From Dactylonectria macrodidyma (Eukaryota > Ascomycota > Sordariomycetes > Hypocreales > Nectriaceae), in NCBI GenBank assembly GCA_020744425.1, contig JAGMUV010000001.1:5642001-5706000 (forward strand): a stretch of DNA of 64,000 nt, in the 5' to 3' direction. A model generated the notes under the pieces. That model was not told the origin of the DNA. It saw only the letters and a program-made list of their open reading frames with translations, and did not search any database. Every line of letters begins with the position of its first letter. Within the stretch, counting starts at the first letter, position 1. The position numbers were made by a program, and so were the translations under genes. Below, one piece after another: positions 20,850-31,158 of the stretch.

Positions 20850-21609
20850 AATGCTAGTTGCTTGATGATGAGATTGCTCAGTTGGGGAATTATACATATG
20901 CGTGGCAAAGGCAAAGGAAGATCGATCTTGTTTTGCCTATGTTGAGGTGGAAATCATTGTGAGAGCTCTGTTTTTAAAGCAAATATTTCACCGTTGGAAA
21001 GATTTTGTGGCTGTGGATCCATGTTGGTACATCGGGTCCTTGATCATCACCGAACTGTGAATTGTAACCTGAAGATATCCAATTACCCTAGTGCCACTTC
21101 CACCACCAGGGCAGATTGAATGAATGAAAGAAATGTAAGGAAGGAACTGATTGATATTTTCGAAGAGTATAGTCATGAGGTATGACAGACGATTGTAGGC
21201 CTGGAGCATATACTCCTCAGTTACGCCCCTGAATTAAGGTGTCCGCTGTGACAGCTCTCGATCAAGGCACCCAACAACGCCTAACACTGCAAATCTTCAG
21301 TTGCCAGCTGTTGGTAGGCCACTTCGCAGCTGTCAACCGCATCTCCAGCAAACCTTGACGGAACTGGACCTGACGCGTGATAATGATGCGTCACGCTCCT
21401 TTCTCGCGTTTTATCACGCCTTCTCTCGCATCGTCCGCTGGAGAAACCTCACTCCAGCATCTTCCATCTTCACCACATCCCTCAGACGACAGCATCACAA
21501 CACGGCCCCTAAACAACTTCAATTTCAGTCACCCCCCGGAGACGTAACAGACATCGCCCTCGGGAGGTTTTGGTTTCAATTACGGAGGCGAGCATCACGA
21601 TACGGCATT
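20850..21609. other. Intergenic region between tRNA-Val and rec8-like gene
   Basis: About 760 bp. The part near the tRNA is A/T-rich; the last 300 bases are C/T-rich and presumably carry the cohesin gene promoter. No other feature recognised. Confidence 0.5.
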
Positions 21610-23821
21610 ATGTTCTACAGTCACGAAAGTGAGCTTGTCAAGTTCCGTCTCCAAACCAGCTCAGTTCACTAACTCGTCTTCAGTCCTCAGTAGCAGCCAG
21701 TATGGCGTTTCAACCATCTGGTAGGTATTTCTCGTAGTATTCTCAACCGAGTAAATTGACTAACTCTGGACAGGCTGGTGGCTACTGTTGGGAAGAATAC
21801 CCATCGCAAGGTGACCCGAAAGGCCATTCAGGATGTCAACGTCCCCAAGGCATGCGAAAAGATCATCGACCCAGGCGCTCCTTTGGCACTCCGCCTGCAG
21901 GGAAATCTACTCTACGGCGTGTCCCGCGTGTTTGCGCAGCAGTGTCACTATGTTCTCTCAGACGCAGAGAAGACGCAGTCCGACATGGTGACTTTCTTCC
22001 GAGTCATGCAAACAAGTGAACTCGACCCAAAGGCCGGCAAAGCAAAGTAGGGCATTCTTTATGCTTTGTTGTTTGTGACCCTAAGACCCCTTACTAATAC
22101 ATTGAAGGCGCCATCAGATCACTCTGCAGGACGATCCGGGCTTTGACCTTGCGAGCATCTTTCCAAAGCTCGATCTCTTCACCAGCAACAAAGAATTGGT
22201 CCTTCTCTCTAGTCAGAACTCCACACAATCCGTTTCTCAGATGACTCCTTTGAGCCAACGCACTCTTTCATCCGGCGGAAACCCTCCATTTCTCCCCTTT
22301 GATCTTCCTCAGTCCTCTCATTCCGGAGGCAGCTACCGTCTTCCATCCGACCTAGGTCGAAACTCTCCAACTGCAAAGCTCTTTAACCCCCTGGACTCGA
22401 TGCCTGAATACAATCCTTTCGGGGAGGAGGACTTGGACCCCATCTCAGGTATTGGCCTCAACTTTGACGCCGATGGCAATTTGATTGAAATGCTAGGCCC
22501 TGAACCCGATCTGCCATTCCTTCCTGGAAAAGAGACGCACGATCTGCAAATGATGAAGCCTGATTCTCAAATTAACAAGCTGCAACGGGGAAAGGGGGTC
22601 GACTTGTTGGGAGGAGATAGTGTTATCATCATGGGCGAGGATGAACTACCTGATGCGGAACCCTTTCCCAAGCAACCCGCCAAAAGACCCAACACTCTTT
22701 CACTGACCACCGAATCAACTCTCAGCGAGAAGGTTTCAGCGCCACTTCGGCGAGGACGCCCTCGCAAGCAACCCCAGCTGGTTGATGAAATCGACCATAT
22801 CTCTCGTGAGGAGTTCCGCAACTGGACGACCAATTATGCCGCCAGAATGGATGCCTGTCTCAAGAAGCCCCGAGTTGCCAACAAAGCACAAGCACGCAAG
22901 AACGCCATCGCCTTGCTCTTCGATAATGGCATCTCGAATGTGGGGTTTTTTCAGGACGTTTCGGGGTTCGTCCATCCTCTTGCACAGGACTTTTCTGGCG
23001 CGGCACTCAAGGCCAGGCTCCAGGGTAGATATCCTGACGAGGCAGAGGAACGAGGACGGGTCCGCAGTTCCTCTGAGGCATTCGAGGAGGAGGAAGTCGA
23101 AAAGAGAAAGGTTCGCCAGAAGTTAAATGAGGATAATGAGTTTGGACGAGGTCAAATCGATGATCTTGGACCACTCATGCTCGGTGATGAGACAGCCCCT
23201 GAACTCGGTCTGGACGCGGCACCAGCCCTCGAGGACCATCACTCCTCATCGATGATCCCCTGGAGCCGCCCTCAGTCGGCTGTCCCTAGCTCAGCTATCC
23301 GCGGTATGGGAAGTGCGCAAAAAGGCCATCCAGCACCAAGTCCACTCCATGCCCGCGGCAGCGTCGTCGGCTCCATCGAGCGATACAGCGACTTACCCGG
23401 CCCAGCCCACGGTTCAGACGACTACGCCCAGCTTCATTCTCAGGACTCTTCCCTCGGAAACGAAGGCCTCGACGACTATGGAGGTATCGCCAACAACCAG
23501 GACACGCAGGGATCAACTCAAGGCCTCGATGCCTCGAGCCTGGAGTTCTATGGCTACGCCGCCGACAAGGCTCTGTGCGAGGGCCGTCCTCATCCTCGCG
23601 GTGACCCTGATCGCCGCTGGGTCGACTTTGAGAAGCTCGCCGACCCAACCATTCATACCAAACAGATCGCAGCCCTTGCGTTCCTGCATGTCCTCTCCCT
23701 CGCGTCCAAGGACGTGATTACGGTCCAGCAGAAAGGCATTGCCAACCAACAGCCATTCGGAACTCTGCTCATTGGCATTAAGCCTGAGCATGACGATGTT
23801 GAGATGGATGAACTGGCGTAA
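21610..23821 (+). CDS. rec8: Meiotic cohesin kleisin Rec8
   Basis: Four exons (21610-21628, 21684-21720, 21774-22046, 22108-23821), 680 residues. The first two exons are only 19 and 37 nt, but the joined start MFYSHEILSSSQYGVSTIW is the kleisin N-terminal signature that contacts the SMC3 head. The segment to about residue 125 is the Rad21/Rec8 N-terminal domain, including VPKACEKIIDPGAPLALRLQ. The middle is low-complexity and acidic with basic patches, including an AT-hook-like RRGRPRKQ (about 200). The C-terminus FLHVLSLASKDVITVQQ... PFGTLLIGIKP is the winged-helix domain that binds SMC1. Rec8 rather than mitotic Rad21/Scc1 is chosen from the divergent N-terminus and short acidic linker; this choice is less certain than the kleisin assignment. 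It is expected to hold sister chromatids in meiosis. Confidence 0.82.
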
Positions 23822-24279
23822 TTTATTTCGCAGGCGCTTTTGATTTATTTCCCTCATTTATTTGCTTTTCTGTGCTTCCGTGGAGTTAACGGTACGCGGT
23901 TTTATTTGGGTCATGATGATATCCTTCGGGTTTACATGAGGAACGAACATGCACATTCGGGGATAATGCTATTCATCTTCGGGCAAATATGGCGTTGAGG
24001 GTCTATTTGGCGTTTAACAATAACGAGGCCGGCACAGATCTGAGGCCAGAGTCGTCTTTCAACCAGTTCAATGATAGTCATGGGATGGGCGGAATGGGAA
24101 GATGTTACGTGCGCAAAGGGGTCCATTAGTTAGATCGGCGACATCACACGACGATAATATTCGCCAAGTTTCATGAGAAATCTTCATCCGCAGGCGGAAA
24201 ATCATCACAATGGGGACCGGAACCAGATATTCAATGGGAATGGTTCAATTATTTTTCTCATTTTATATTGCTCGTGAAT
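23822..24279. other. Intergenic spacer, convergent genes
   Basis: About 460 bp between the 3' ends of the kleisin and Rab escort genes. A/T-rich, with no feature beyond presumed transcript ends. Confidence 0.5.
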
Positions 24280-26033
24280 TCATTCGTACGCGTCCTCGTC
24301 GTCTTGTCCCTCGCGATCCTCAAACTTCATGTACTGGGCGTCTTCCTCTTTGAATATCCCAAGGAACGTATTCCAGGCCTCTTGGATAGGATCCAGCACA
24401 GTATCATTAAACGCCAGATCTACTGGAGGTAACGGAAGAGTAGCAGTGTTACCATTCACGACTAGGGACGAAGTGCCTCTGCACTGCTCATAATACAGCT
24501 GATAAATGCTCAAGGGAGACGATATAGCCTCATCACCTCCCCGTACAGTGGCAACGAGGGATGAGAGGGCCTTCTCGAGTATGGATTTCGACGACGCATC
24601 ATGTACAGTGCTCAGGTAAATGACGTCTATGAATTGTGGTTAGCACCATGTCTCGAACTCTAATGCAGAAAAAAGCAAGGATTGAGAGGTGTGATCAGTT
24701 TGTCAGAGAATTTATCGTCATTGAAGTTCAGACAATGTAGATAAGTATTCGATGTGAATCATCCTAACACCAAAATGAAACAAGAAAGAAGTGTACTCAC
24801 ACTGTCCAGAAGGGCATTCCCCAGTATCGCTTGAGTGCACCATGGCATAGACTGGATACTCTGAAGAGTTCCCATCTTCCGATGGTAGTGATCCGGCAGG
24901 GAATGCAACCACTGCTACCGCAGGAATTGGAGCACCCTCGGCGAAAAGCTTGAAGAGTGAGGAAAGATCAATCTTTGTGATTGCTGTCAACCTGCTGATT
25001 CGTGAATTGTCCATCGTTGGCTGCTCAGAGCCTTCGACTAGTCGCCTCGTTTTGACAGCCATGTCATTGGTGAGCTCAAGCTCTAACTTTGGCTCAGTTT
25101 GATCACCCTCAGGAGGCGCTTGCCGCACGTCTTTGATGCCAGTACCTAGCATGTAGACAGCACCACCGACCGCAGCAGCCCGACAGCCCACTTGAGCCAC
25201 CTCCGAGAGACCACCCCATTTAGGGTAGACAGCTGCGAAACCTGGCCCAAAGACTCCCATGGATGACAAATGTCTATGAATTGTTGTGAGACCATCCTTG
25301 ACAGAGATCTTGCCATTATGGCTCAAGGTGAGTGTAATGATGTAGGATTGCAATGCGGCGTCGAGCTTGAACGCGGAGGCCAGAAAGCCATCCAGTGGCT
25401 CATCGGCGTGTGCGTGCCAAAGGTCAGTCTGAGGCTCCGAGTCAAAGTCAAGAACGAACTTGAGAAACTTCATCAGTGAGCGTTTTGACCGAGTGGGAAT
25501 GGCCGTGTTGGAGAAGACATCTTCTCGGGTCGAGGGGATTCGGCTGAGCGACGAAGCTGAGGAACCTGAAGTCGGTTGGTAGATGAAGAAGGAGCCGACG
25601 GCGAGAAACTCGATGTGACGGAAAGCCTTCGAGTCCACCAGCTGCGATACAAGCTTCGACCGCGAGTGTATCAGCTGTGGTGCCAAAGCCAAGGTGTATG
25701 CCCGCCGCGACGCCAACTCATCTGCTTCCTGCTTCACCTCTGCACCTCTGAACAACGCATCCTTCGGACCGCTCGAAACGTGTTTCTTCGCCCACTCATC
25801 GGCCTCAGGGAGACTGAAGGCGGCCTCGGGGCCCCCGTAGTAGTCGTTGGGGTCGACGTGGAGTATGTTCTTGCCTGAACGCGAAAGAGCTCTTCATGGG
25901 AAACGAAGGCCAGGTCAGCCTGATCGCGGGGCGTCTCGACGATGGAATCCAAAGCTTACAGGGCGAGGAGGGACTGCTGGAGCCCCGTGCCGCTGATCAC
26001 TACATCCCACTGAGTGTCTGAGAGGGATTCCAT
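24280..26033 (-). CDS. mrs6: Rab escort protein (Rab geranylgeranyltransferase component A)
   Basis: Three exons in transcript order 26033-25960, 25891-24801, 24626-24280, giving 503 residues. It presents newly made Rab GTPases to geranylgeranyltransferase II and delivers them to membranes. The rebuilt N-terminus WDVVISGTGLQQSLLALALS followed by SGKNILHVDPNDYYGG is the nucleotide-binding-like signature of the GDI/REP superfamily. Further conserved stretches are the IHSRSKLVSQLVDS region (about 110), FLKFVLDF (about 170) and GVFGPGFAAVYPKWGGLSEV (about 245). It is longer than a GDI (about 450) and has an acidic C-terminus, and the N-terminus is REP-like rather than GDI-like (no MDEEYD start), so the escort protein is favoured. 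The gene is followed in tandem orientation by rrp43. Confidence 0.9.
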
Positions 26034-26519
26034 GGTTTGGAGAGAAGGTTGAGATGCAAGATGGAAAGAAAGAAAGAAGAAAATTGCTGGAGGGGAGGAT
26101 TTGAAATTGGCAGCCTTGGGTGGGGCTGCGGGCTGGAATGGTCCGTGCTCCAGCTGCCAGCTCCATTTCTAAGCGACGTCGCGATTTTTTCTTCTTCTCT
26201 TTTTTTCTTCTACTTATCCGCTCAGCCCGAAATGCCGTGTCTTCCTACTCTTAACGGAACATTGTTAGTGGCGTGAGTAGTTTCATTACTACTCGCTTTC
26301 TGAGTGGGAGAGCGAATCTTGTCTACCGGTATCTACTGCCCTGGAGCTTTTAGCCTGATAGGGTGGTTCGAATGGTTTGACACATCCCAAGTTTGTAGAG
26401 TCTCGTAGTCTGACGGTGACCGTACTTGCGACACGTCCTTTGTTCTAAGAGTGGACTGAATTGAGCTGGATTGAACGGAATCGCCAATTCTTTTCTTCTT
26501 GTTGCATAAAGGGTATATT
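26034..26519. other. Spacer between rrp43 and mrs6
   Basis: About 490 bp between tandem minus-strand genes. It contains a purine-rich stretch near 26040-26100 (C/T-rich on the coding strand, leader of mrs6). No other feature. Confidence 0.5.
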
Positions 26520-27536
26520 CTACGACTGAATAATTGCTGAATTAAACTCTTCCCATCTTTTGCCCGCCCAGCTGAGAAACTGCTTCGAGGTCAAGAGCGC
26601 TGGCGTCAAGACTGTACCGCCATGTTTCGAAATGGACAGAATTCTCATGTCCCCGTCCTTGCCATCAACCACAATCGTTACGCTCTCGTCGCAGAGTGAT
26701 TCCTCAAGTCGGTCAGGGTCGACCAGCATCCAGAACTTGCTATCTGTCGCAGGCCGGTCGGTTTCCTTGCCAGTGAAGACGACAGCTGTGCAGGCGATGG
26801 GGATGTTGGTGATGGTGAGGGGAATGGTTTCTTTTCGGGATGAAATGATCATCTCTCTGTCTGCGTCGTACCGCGCTCGTGGAATCTTCGTATCTCGGAG
26901 GGCGGCCATAGTGGCGGCCCAAGCGGCGTCAAAGGGATTCCCATCAAAGGAGATGAAGAAGATGTCGATGTAGAGCACCCAGTATGCCGCCACTAATTTG
27001 TCTCCTTCGAACTCGACCTCGTCTGAAGGATCGTCCTCCATGCGGTCCTCATCAACTGCTGCGTCGGGAGCGCCCGTATGCCATATCCGCAGGTTGTCGG
27101 GATTGATGATCTTTGAGCTGTGGAGGAGGGAGTATATCCTCGTGCTTAAAGTCTGAGCCAGGGTTGTAGGTGGACCGCCTGGAAGGAATTGGGGAGCACA
27201 CCCAGTGGCGAGTTCGATGTTGGGCACCAGCAGGTCGTATTCTCTCAGCTCTGTCTCGGTGTTGGAGGCACGAAAACTTGGGATATTGGACGTCAGAATG
27301 GTCTCGCCGCGGACACCACAGATGACGGTGGTGTCGCCCATTCGTACGACGGCGCTGCCATGGGCATGTGACAGACTGGATAAGTTGACAGTCGGAGGTC
27401 TGACTTCATTCGGAGCTCGACCGTTGCTTCGGGCTGGAGGCACATCGTCGGAGGACGGCTCGAGGTTGGCAAGAAGGTAGGGATGGGGGGAGAGTTTGGC
27501 GAAGGTTGCGCGGGTCAGACCCGCGGTGGGGGCCAT
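26520..27536 (-). CDS. rrp43: Exosome ring subunit Rrp43 (RNase PH-like)
   Basis: Intronless, 338 residues. It belongs to the catalytically inactive RNase PH-fold ring of the RNA exosome, which processes rRNA, snoRNA and degrades RNA in nucleus and cytoplasm. The family landmarks are FAKLSPHPYL at the N-terminus, NGRAPNEVRP (about 40), GSAVVRMGDTTVICGVRGE (about 60-80), the LSTRIYSLLHSSKIINPDNL helix (about 130-150) and VLYIDIFFISFDGNPFDAAW (about 185-205). There is a 25-residue acidic insertion (DEDRMEDDPSDEVEFEGD) ahead of the last motif. The spacing matches Rrp43/EXOSC8 better than Rrp42 or Rrp45. The start is the first ATG of the frame; the upstream sequence is promoter-like. Confidence 0.9.
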   Translation of the reverse strand: MAPTAGLTRATFAKLSPHPYLLANLEPSSDDVPPARSNGRAPNEVRPPTVNLSSLSHAHGSAVVRMGDTTVICGVRGETILTSNIPSFRASNTETELREYDLLVPNIELATGCAPQFLPGGPPTTLAQTLSTRIYSLLHSSKIINPDNLRIWHTGAPDAAVDEDRMEDDPSDEVEFEGDKLVAAYWVLYIDIFFISFDGNPFDAAWAATMAALRDTKIPRARYDADREMIISSRKETIPLTITNIPIACTAVVFTGKETDRPATDSKFWMLVDPDRLEESLCDESVTIVVDGKDGDMRILSISKHGGTVLTPALLTSKQFLSWAGKRWEEFNSAIIQS

Positions 27537-30500
27537 CCTTGCGGGATGCTGTGAAACACCTTGGTGTATGATGATATCGCCAGGTATTGTGAAAGGTCAA
27601 AAACTGGATATGGCGGGGGTGACGTTTTGGTGCAGCTTTGCTTGAGTGCTTGGAATTTTGGAATGGATGATAAAAGTTGGAGAGCGCCACAGCCTTGTGG
27701 GGAAAGACCAATTACGATTGGTGCGCGCAACAACAGAGCCAACCAATGATGGCGCTGCGGGGGACGAGGCTGAGAATTGATACCCGCAACGACCACGAAG
27801 CGCGATTGACGAACTAGTCTTCAACCATCGTCGTCTATGGGCCGTTCATGGGTCTGACCAGCCACCATAGACGCCCGTAATCGCGTTTAAAAACTGACGG
27901 TATCACCTGATAAATCTTCCTACACCTGATCTTCGGGGACAAAAGGTACCATCGGAGCGGGAGAATGGCCTGAGCTAGTTGTTGGCGCCCCCTTGTGACT
28001 GATGAAGGAGTGCTTCCCTGCCATCTTGTTGGTGCAAGAAGCTCGGAAATGTGCATGGGTGGACCGGCAGTGGAAGAGTCAAGGATTATGACGGACAGTG
28101 GCGGGCTTCAGGTCGGGATCCCTACCTGGCCAGGAGCAGAGCCAACAAAGCACTCTTTTATATTGCGTGCATATTCGATCATTCGTCATCCAACTAATTG
28201 ACAGTTCAAGGGCCGTTGGCATTTGTCTAGCATCATGTGAAGATGACAGGAATCACGTTATGTGGCCCGGTCTAGCAACGAACACGCAAATATGCTTGTC
28301 GAACTTATGGGACCGCAAGTTTGCGAACTTTCCGTAGTTGCCCAATTATGTACAGTCCTACGTATGCATGTACGTGTATGCAATGTGATGAAGACGAGGG
28401 GCATTGATGCTGTTGGTCGGAGGCGGGCATGGGCAGAATGTCCCACGCACTAACCAAATAAGCAAGCCAGAGTGCATACATTTACGCAGTAGCCAGCGAA
28501 CTTGATGCAAACTCCGGGCGTGGCTCAGAATGAGTTGGTCTACGTACTCTGAACAGCTTGGCACAATCGACTTGGCAAGTCTTAGTATACGTTGCGTTCT
28601 GTCGTGTTACACAGTTAACGGTCGCATTGGGGGCTAGATCATCACCATCAGAGACAAATGCGGGATGTGCGGGAGAGATGGGGAGAATTGGGAGCTTGGG
28701 TCTCCTTCTGGTCTCTTGGTCCTGTCTTTGATTCCCGGCCGCTCCACAGCCGGCCCTGTTTAGCTTTTGAAGCAGGGAGCGGATGGGACGGGCGGGAGGG
28801 AGACAGCAGGAACCAACATTCGAAGGCAGGGTTCTGAGAGGAAGATGCTCACAGCTGTAGTGCATGTACGTACGGCTAATGCCGCGTGCTGGGGACGCCG
28901 TACAGCAGCCATTGTCATTTATCAATCACTAGAAAGGGTGGCGTAGGCGCAGGCGCAGATATAGATACAGACGGTGACGAACCAGATATTACGCATATCA
29001 CAGACATGCCATGTCTCGCCCATGGCCATCGAACGAGGAGATTCGATGGGCAATAGTATGCACGCACTAGAATAGGCGCCCGTGGCCCACCGCTCGTCCA
29101 AGTCCAGCCCGTTCTAGATATGTATGATGGCTATACTAGGGAGTAGTAAGTCTTGATTAGGGAGGTATGTACTGAAGAGGGTAGGACGTTGGTGGTCGAA
29201 GAAGCGGCGCAAAGCGGTGCAGAATGCAGAACTGCAGAGTGGTGTAACTGATGCATGCGATTAAGCCCCAGGTGTCTCGGCCAATGATGGAGCTTCTGTT
29301 GCCGCCCGCCGCAGGGTTCTTCGGCCAGGTTCTTCAGGGCTCACAGCGCGCCTGAGCAAATCACAGCGTCGTATTCCGTCACCATCTGGCCCCCCTCCAC
29401 TGCAAACATGCTCCGTTCCGGGGGCTAGCTGGCCAAGCATATCTCACCGCGACACACACCATCTTGATTCTTGACCATCCAAGAGTCAAGGCCCTTGTCT
29501 CCTTCGCCGGATCCACCATCCGAAGCAAGCCACCAGCGGCCCCCAAAGAGCAATCACCCACTGGGGCGTCTGCCGATATTGGTTGTTGAGAGGGGAAAAG
29601 ATGTCTCTGACTCTCTACATGGTGTCTCTGCATGGATGATGGGATGCCAGGAACCCCGTGCCGGTGTGGCCCACCCTCGACAGGTTGCTGCACGATGCGG
29701 CCAATCCCACGGCCATACCAGACGCTCATCTGCACTGGTGGCTTTGGGGTGCTTTTGCTTGAGCCAACGACAGCCCAGATGATGCTCGAGCCGACTTGTC
29801 TGTCACTGTCGCCACCTTGGACATCTTCGATGTGTCCACCTGGGCCGAACCAAGCATTTATTGATCGCCAAGAGAGGGTCGGGCATGTCGCATCCCGAGC
29901 GTTGAAACCACCACGCTCTAGACACTGTAAGTGCTATTGATTTCGTCTTGTGTCTGCGATTTCGTCTTGTGCGATGATTCCAGTCCTTCTACACCATCTA
30001 ATATTACCTCGTACGTACGAAGTAGGTCAGCACCCCAGTCAGCATGGCTTGTCGATCCCGCCTCCTCCGTTCCGCCCCCAGCCCCCAGAAGAATCCACCA
30101 CTCCCGCGGCATCTCAATTGTCGTCTGCCGGCACAGTCGGCGGTGACCCGTTTCTAAGCCCGTCTCTAAATCTCTCCCCTCTGCGAAGTTCTGTTCTACG
30201 TACCTCTTTTAACTCAGCGCAGGCGCGACTATTCCTGCATGACACCCACCGAAACCGCGCCGGCCGAGTCCAGTTTTTCTTCACACCATTGCCCAACTCC
30301 CGAGCTGTGTGACAGTCCACATTTGACAAGCGGCGAGAGACGGCATCTTCAGGTCCAACCAATATCAATGCCCCGTCTGCCGCTGGCCCTGGAGAGCTGC
30401 CTATGGCGCCCCCATCCCATCCAGCTTCCCCCCTGCTGTGATTGCCCGCCCGCATGCACAGACGCATTCTACTGGCCTTGTCCACATGGCAATCTCACAT

Positions 30501-31158
30501 ATTCACATATCACCTCTCCACTTGGTGCCCCAAAGTGTCTTCATCCTCGCGCCAGTTTCTCCCATCACAGCATGCTAGACGCCGTCTTCTTCGCTTGTGC
30601 CGCCGCTTTTTGACCCTTGTGTATTCCTACTTCGTACTATCCTAGCTCCGCCCGAGGACAAGCATGCGAGAATTCGATCGTCCAGGGTCATATATCCGGC
30701 CGCATTGCCCAACCGTGACCCCACCGTGACCTCGATGTTAAACCTCCTCGTTCGCCCCATTTTCCGTTTCTCGCCCCCATCTTCACTATCTCCCTCAAGA
30801 CCCTATCCCTCGTTCAGGCCTTGGCCCACTGGTTTTGTTTGTTGCCGAATATCAATAAAACGATACTTCATTGATCGTGGAGTCTGGTATTCCTCGGTTT
30901 CGTCTGGATCACGTCAGCTTGTCCCTCGCTGTCTTACGTCGCATTGCAACCTTTACCCACATCGCCGTGCCAAGTTGACAAGGCTCTTCTCCTCCGCAAA
31001 CTTGGCGACTCCCCACCTCCCGCACCGAAACCGCAAGATTAGTACAGACAGAGAAGACTTACGCGATCGCTCATTCATGTCGAACTGAAAGGGGCTATCC
31101 CCGCGCTTCGCCGCCGCCTCTGTAAACCCCACGTGCAGTAGCCCAATCGCTGGTCGAA
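27537..31158. other. Long gene-free region upstream of the second reductase
   Basis: About 3.6 kb. Short frames (for example 28482-28925 minus and 29379-29735 minus) have no domain, are rich in Cys/Arg/Ser/Pro by composition, and overlap frames on the other strand. From about 29940 to 31158 the + strand becomes C/T-rich, consistent with a long promoter and leader for the gene at 31159. No RNA gene, terminal repeat or transposon ORF seen. Confidence 0.5.

Noticed and set aside
28482..28925. 147-codon minus-strand frame
   Set aside because: No domain; Cys/Arg-rich translation typical of random GC-rich sequence; no supporting exon structure.
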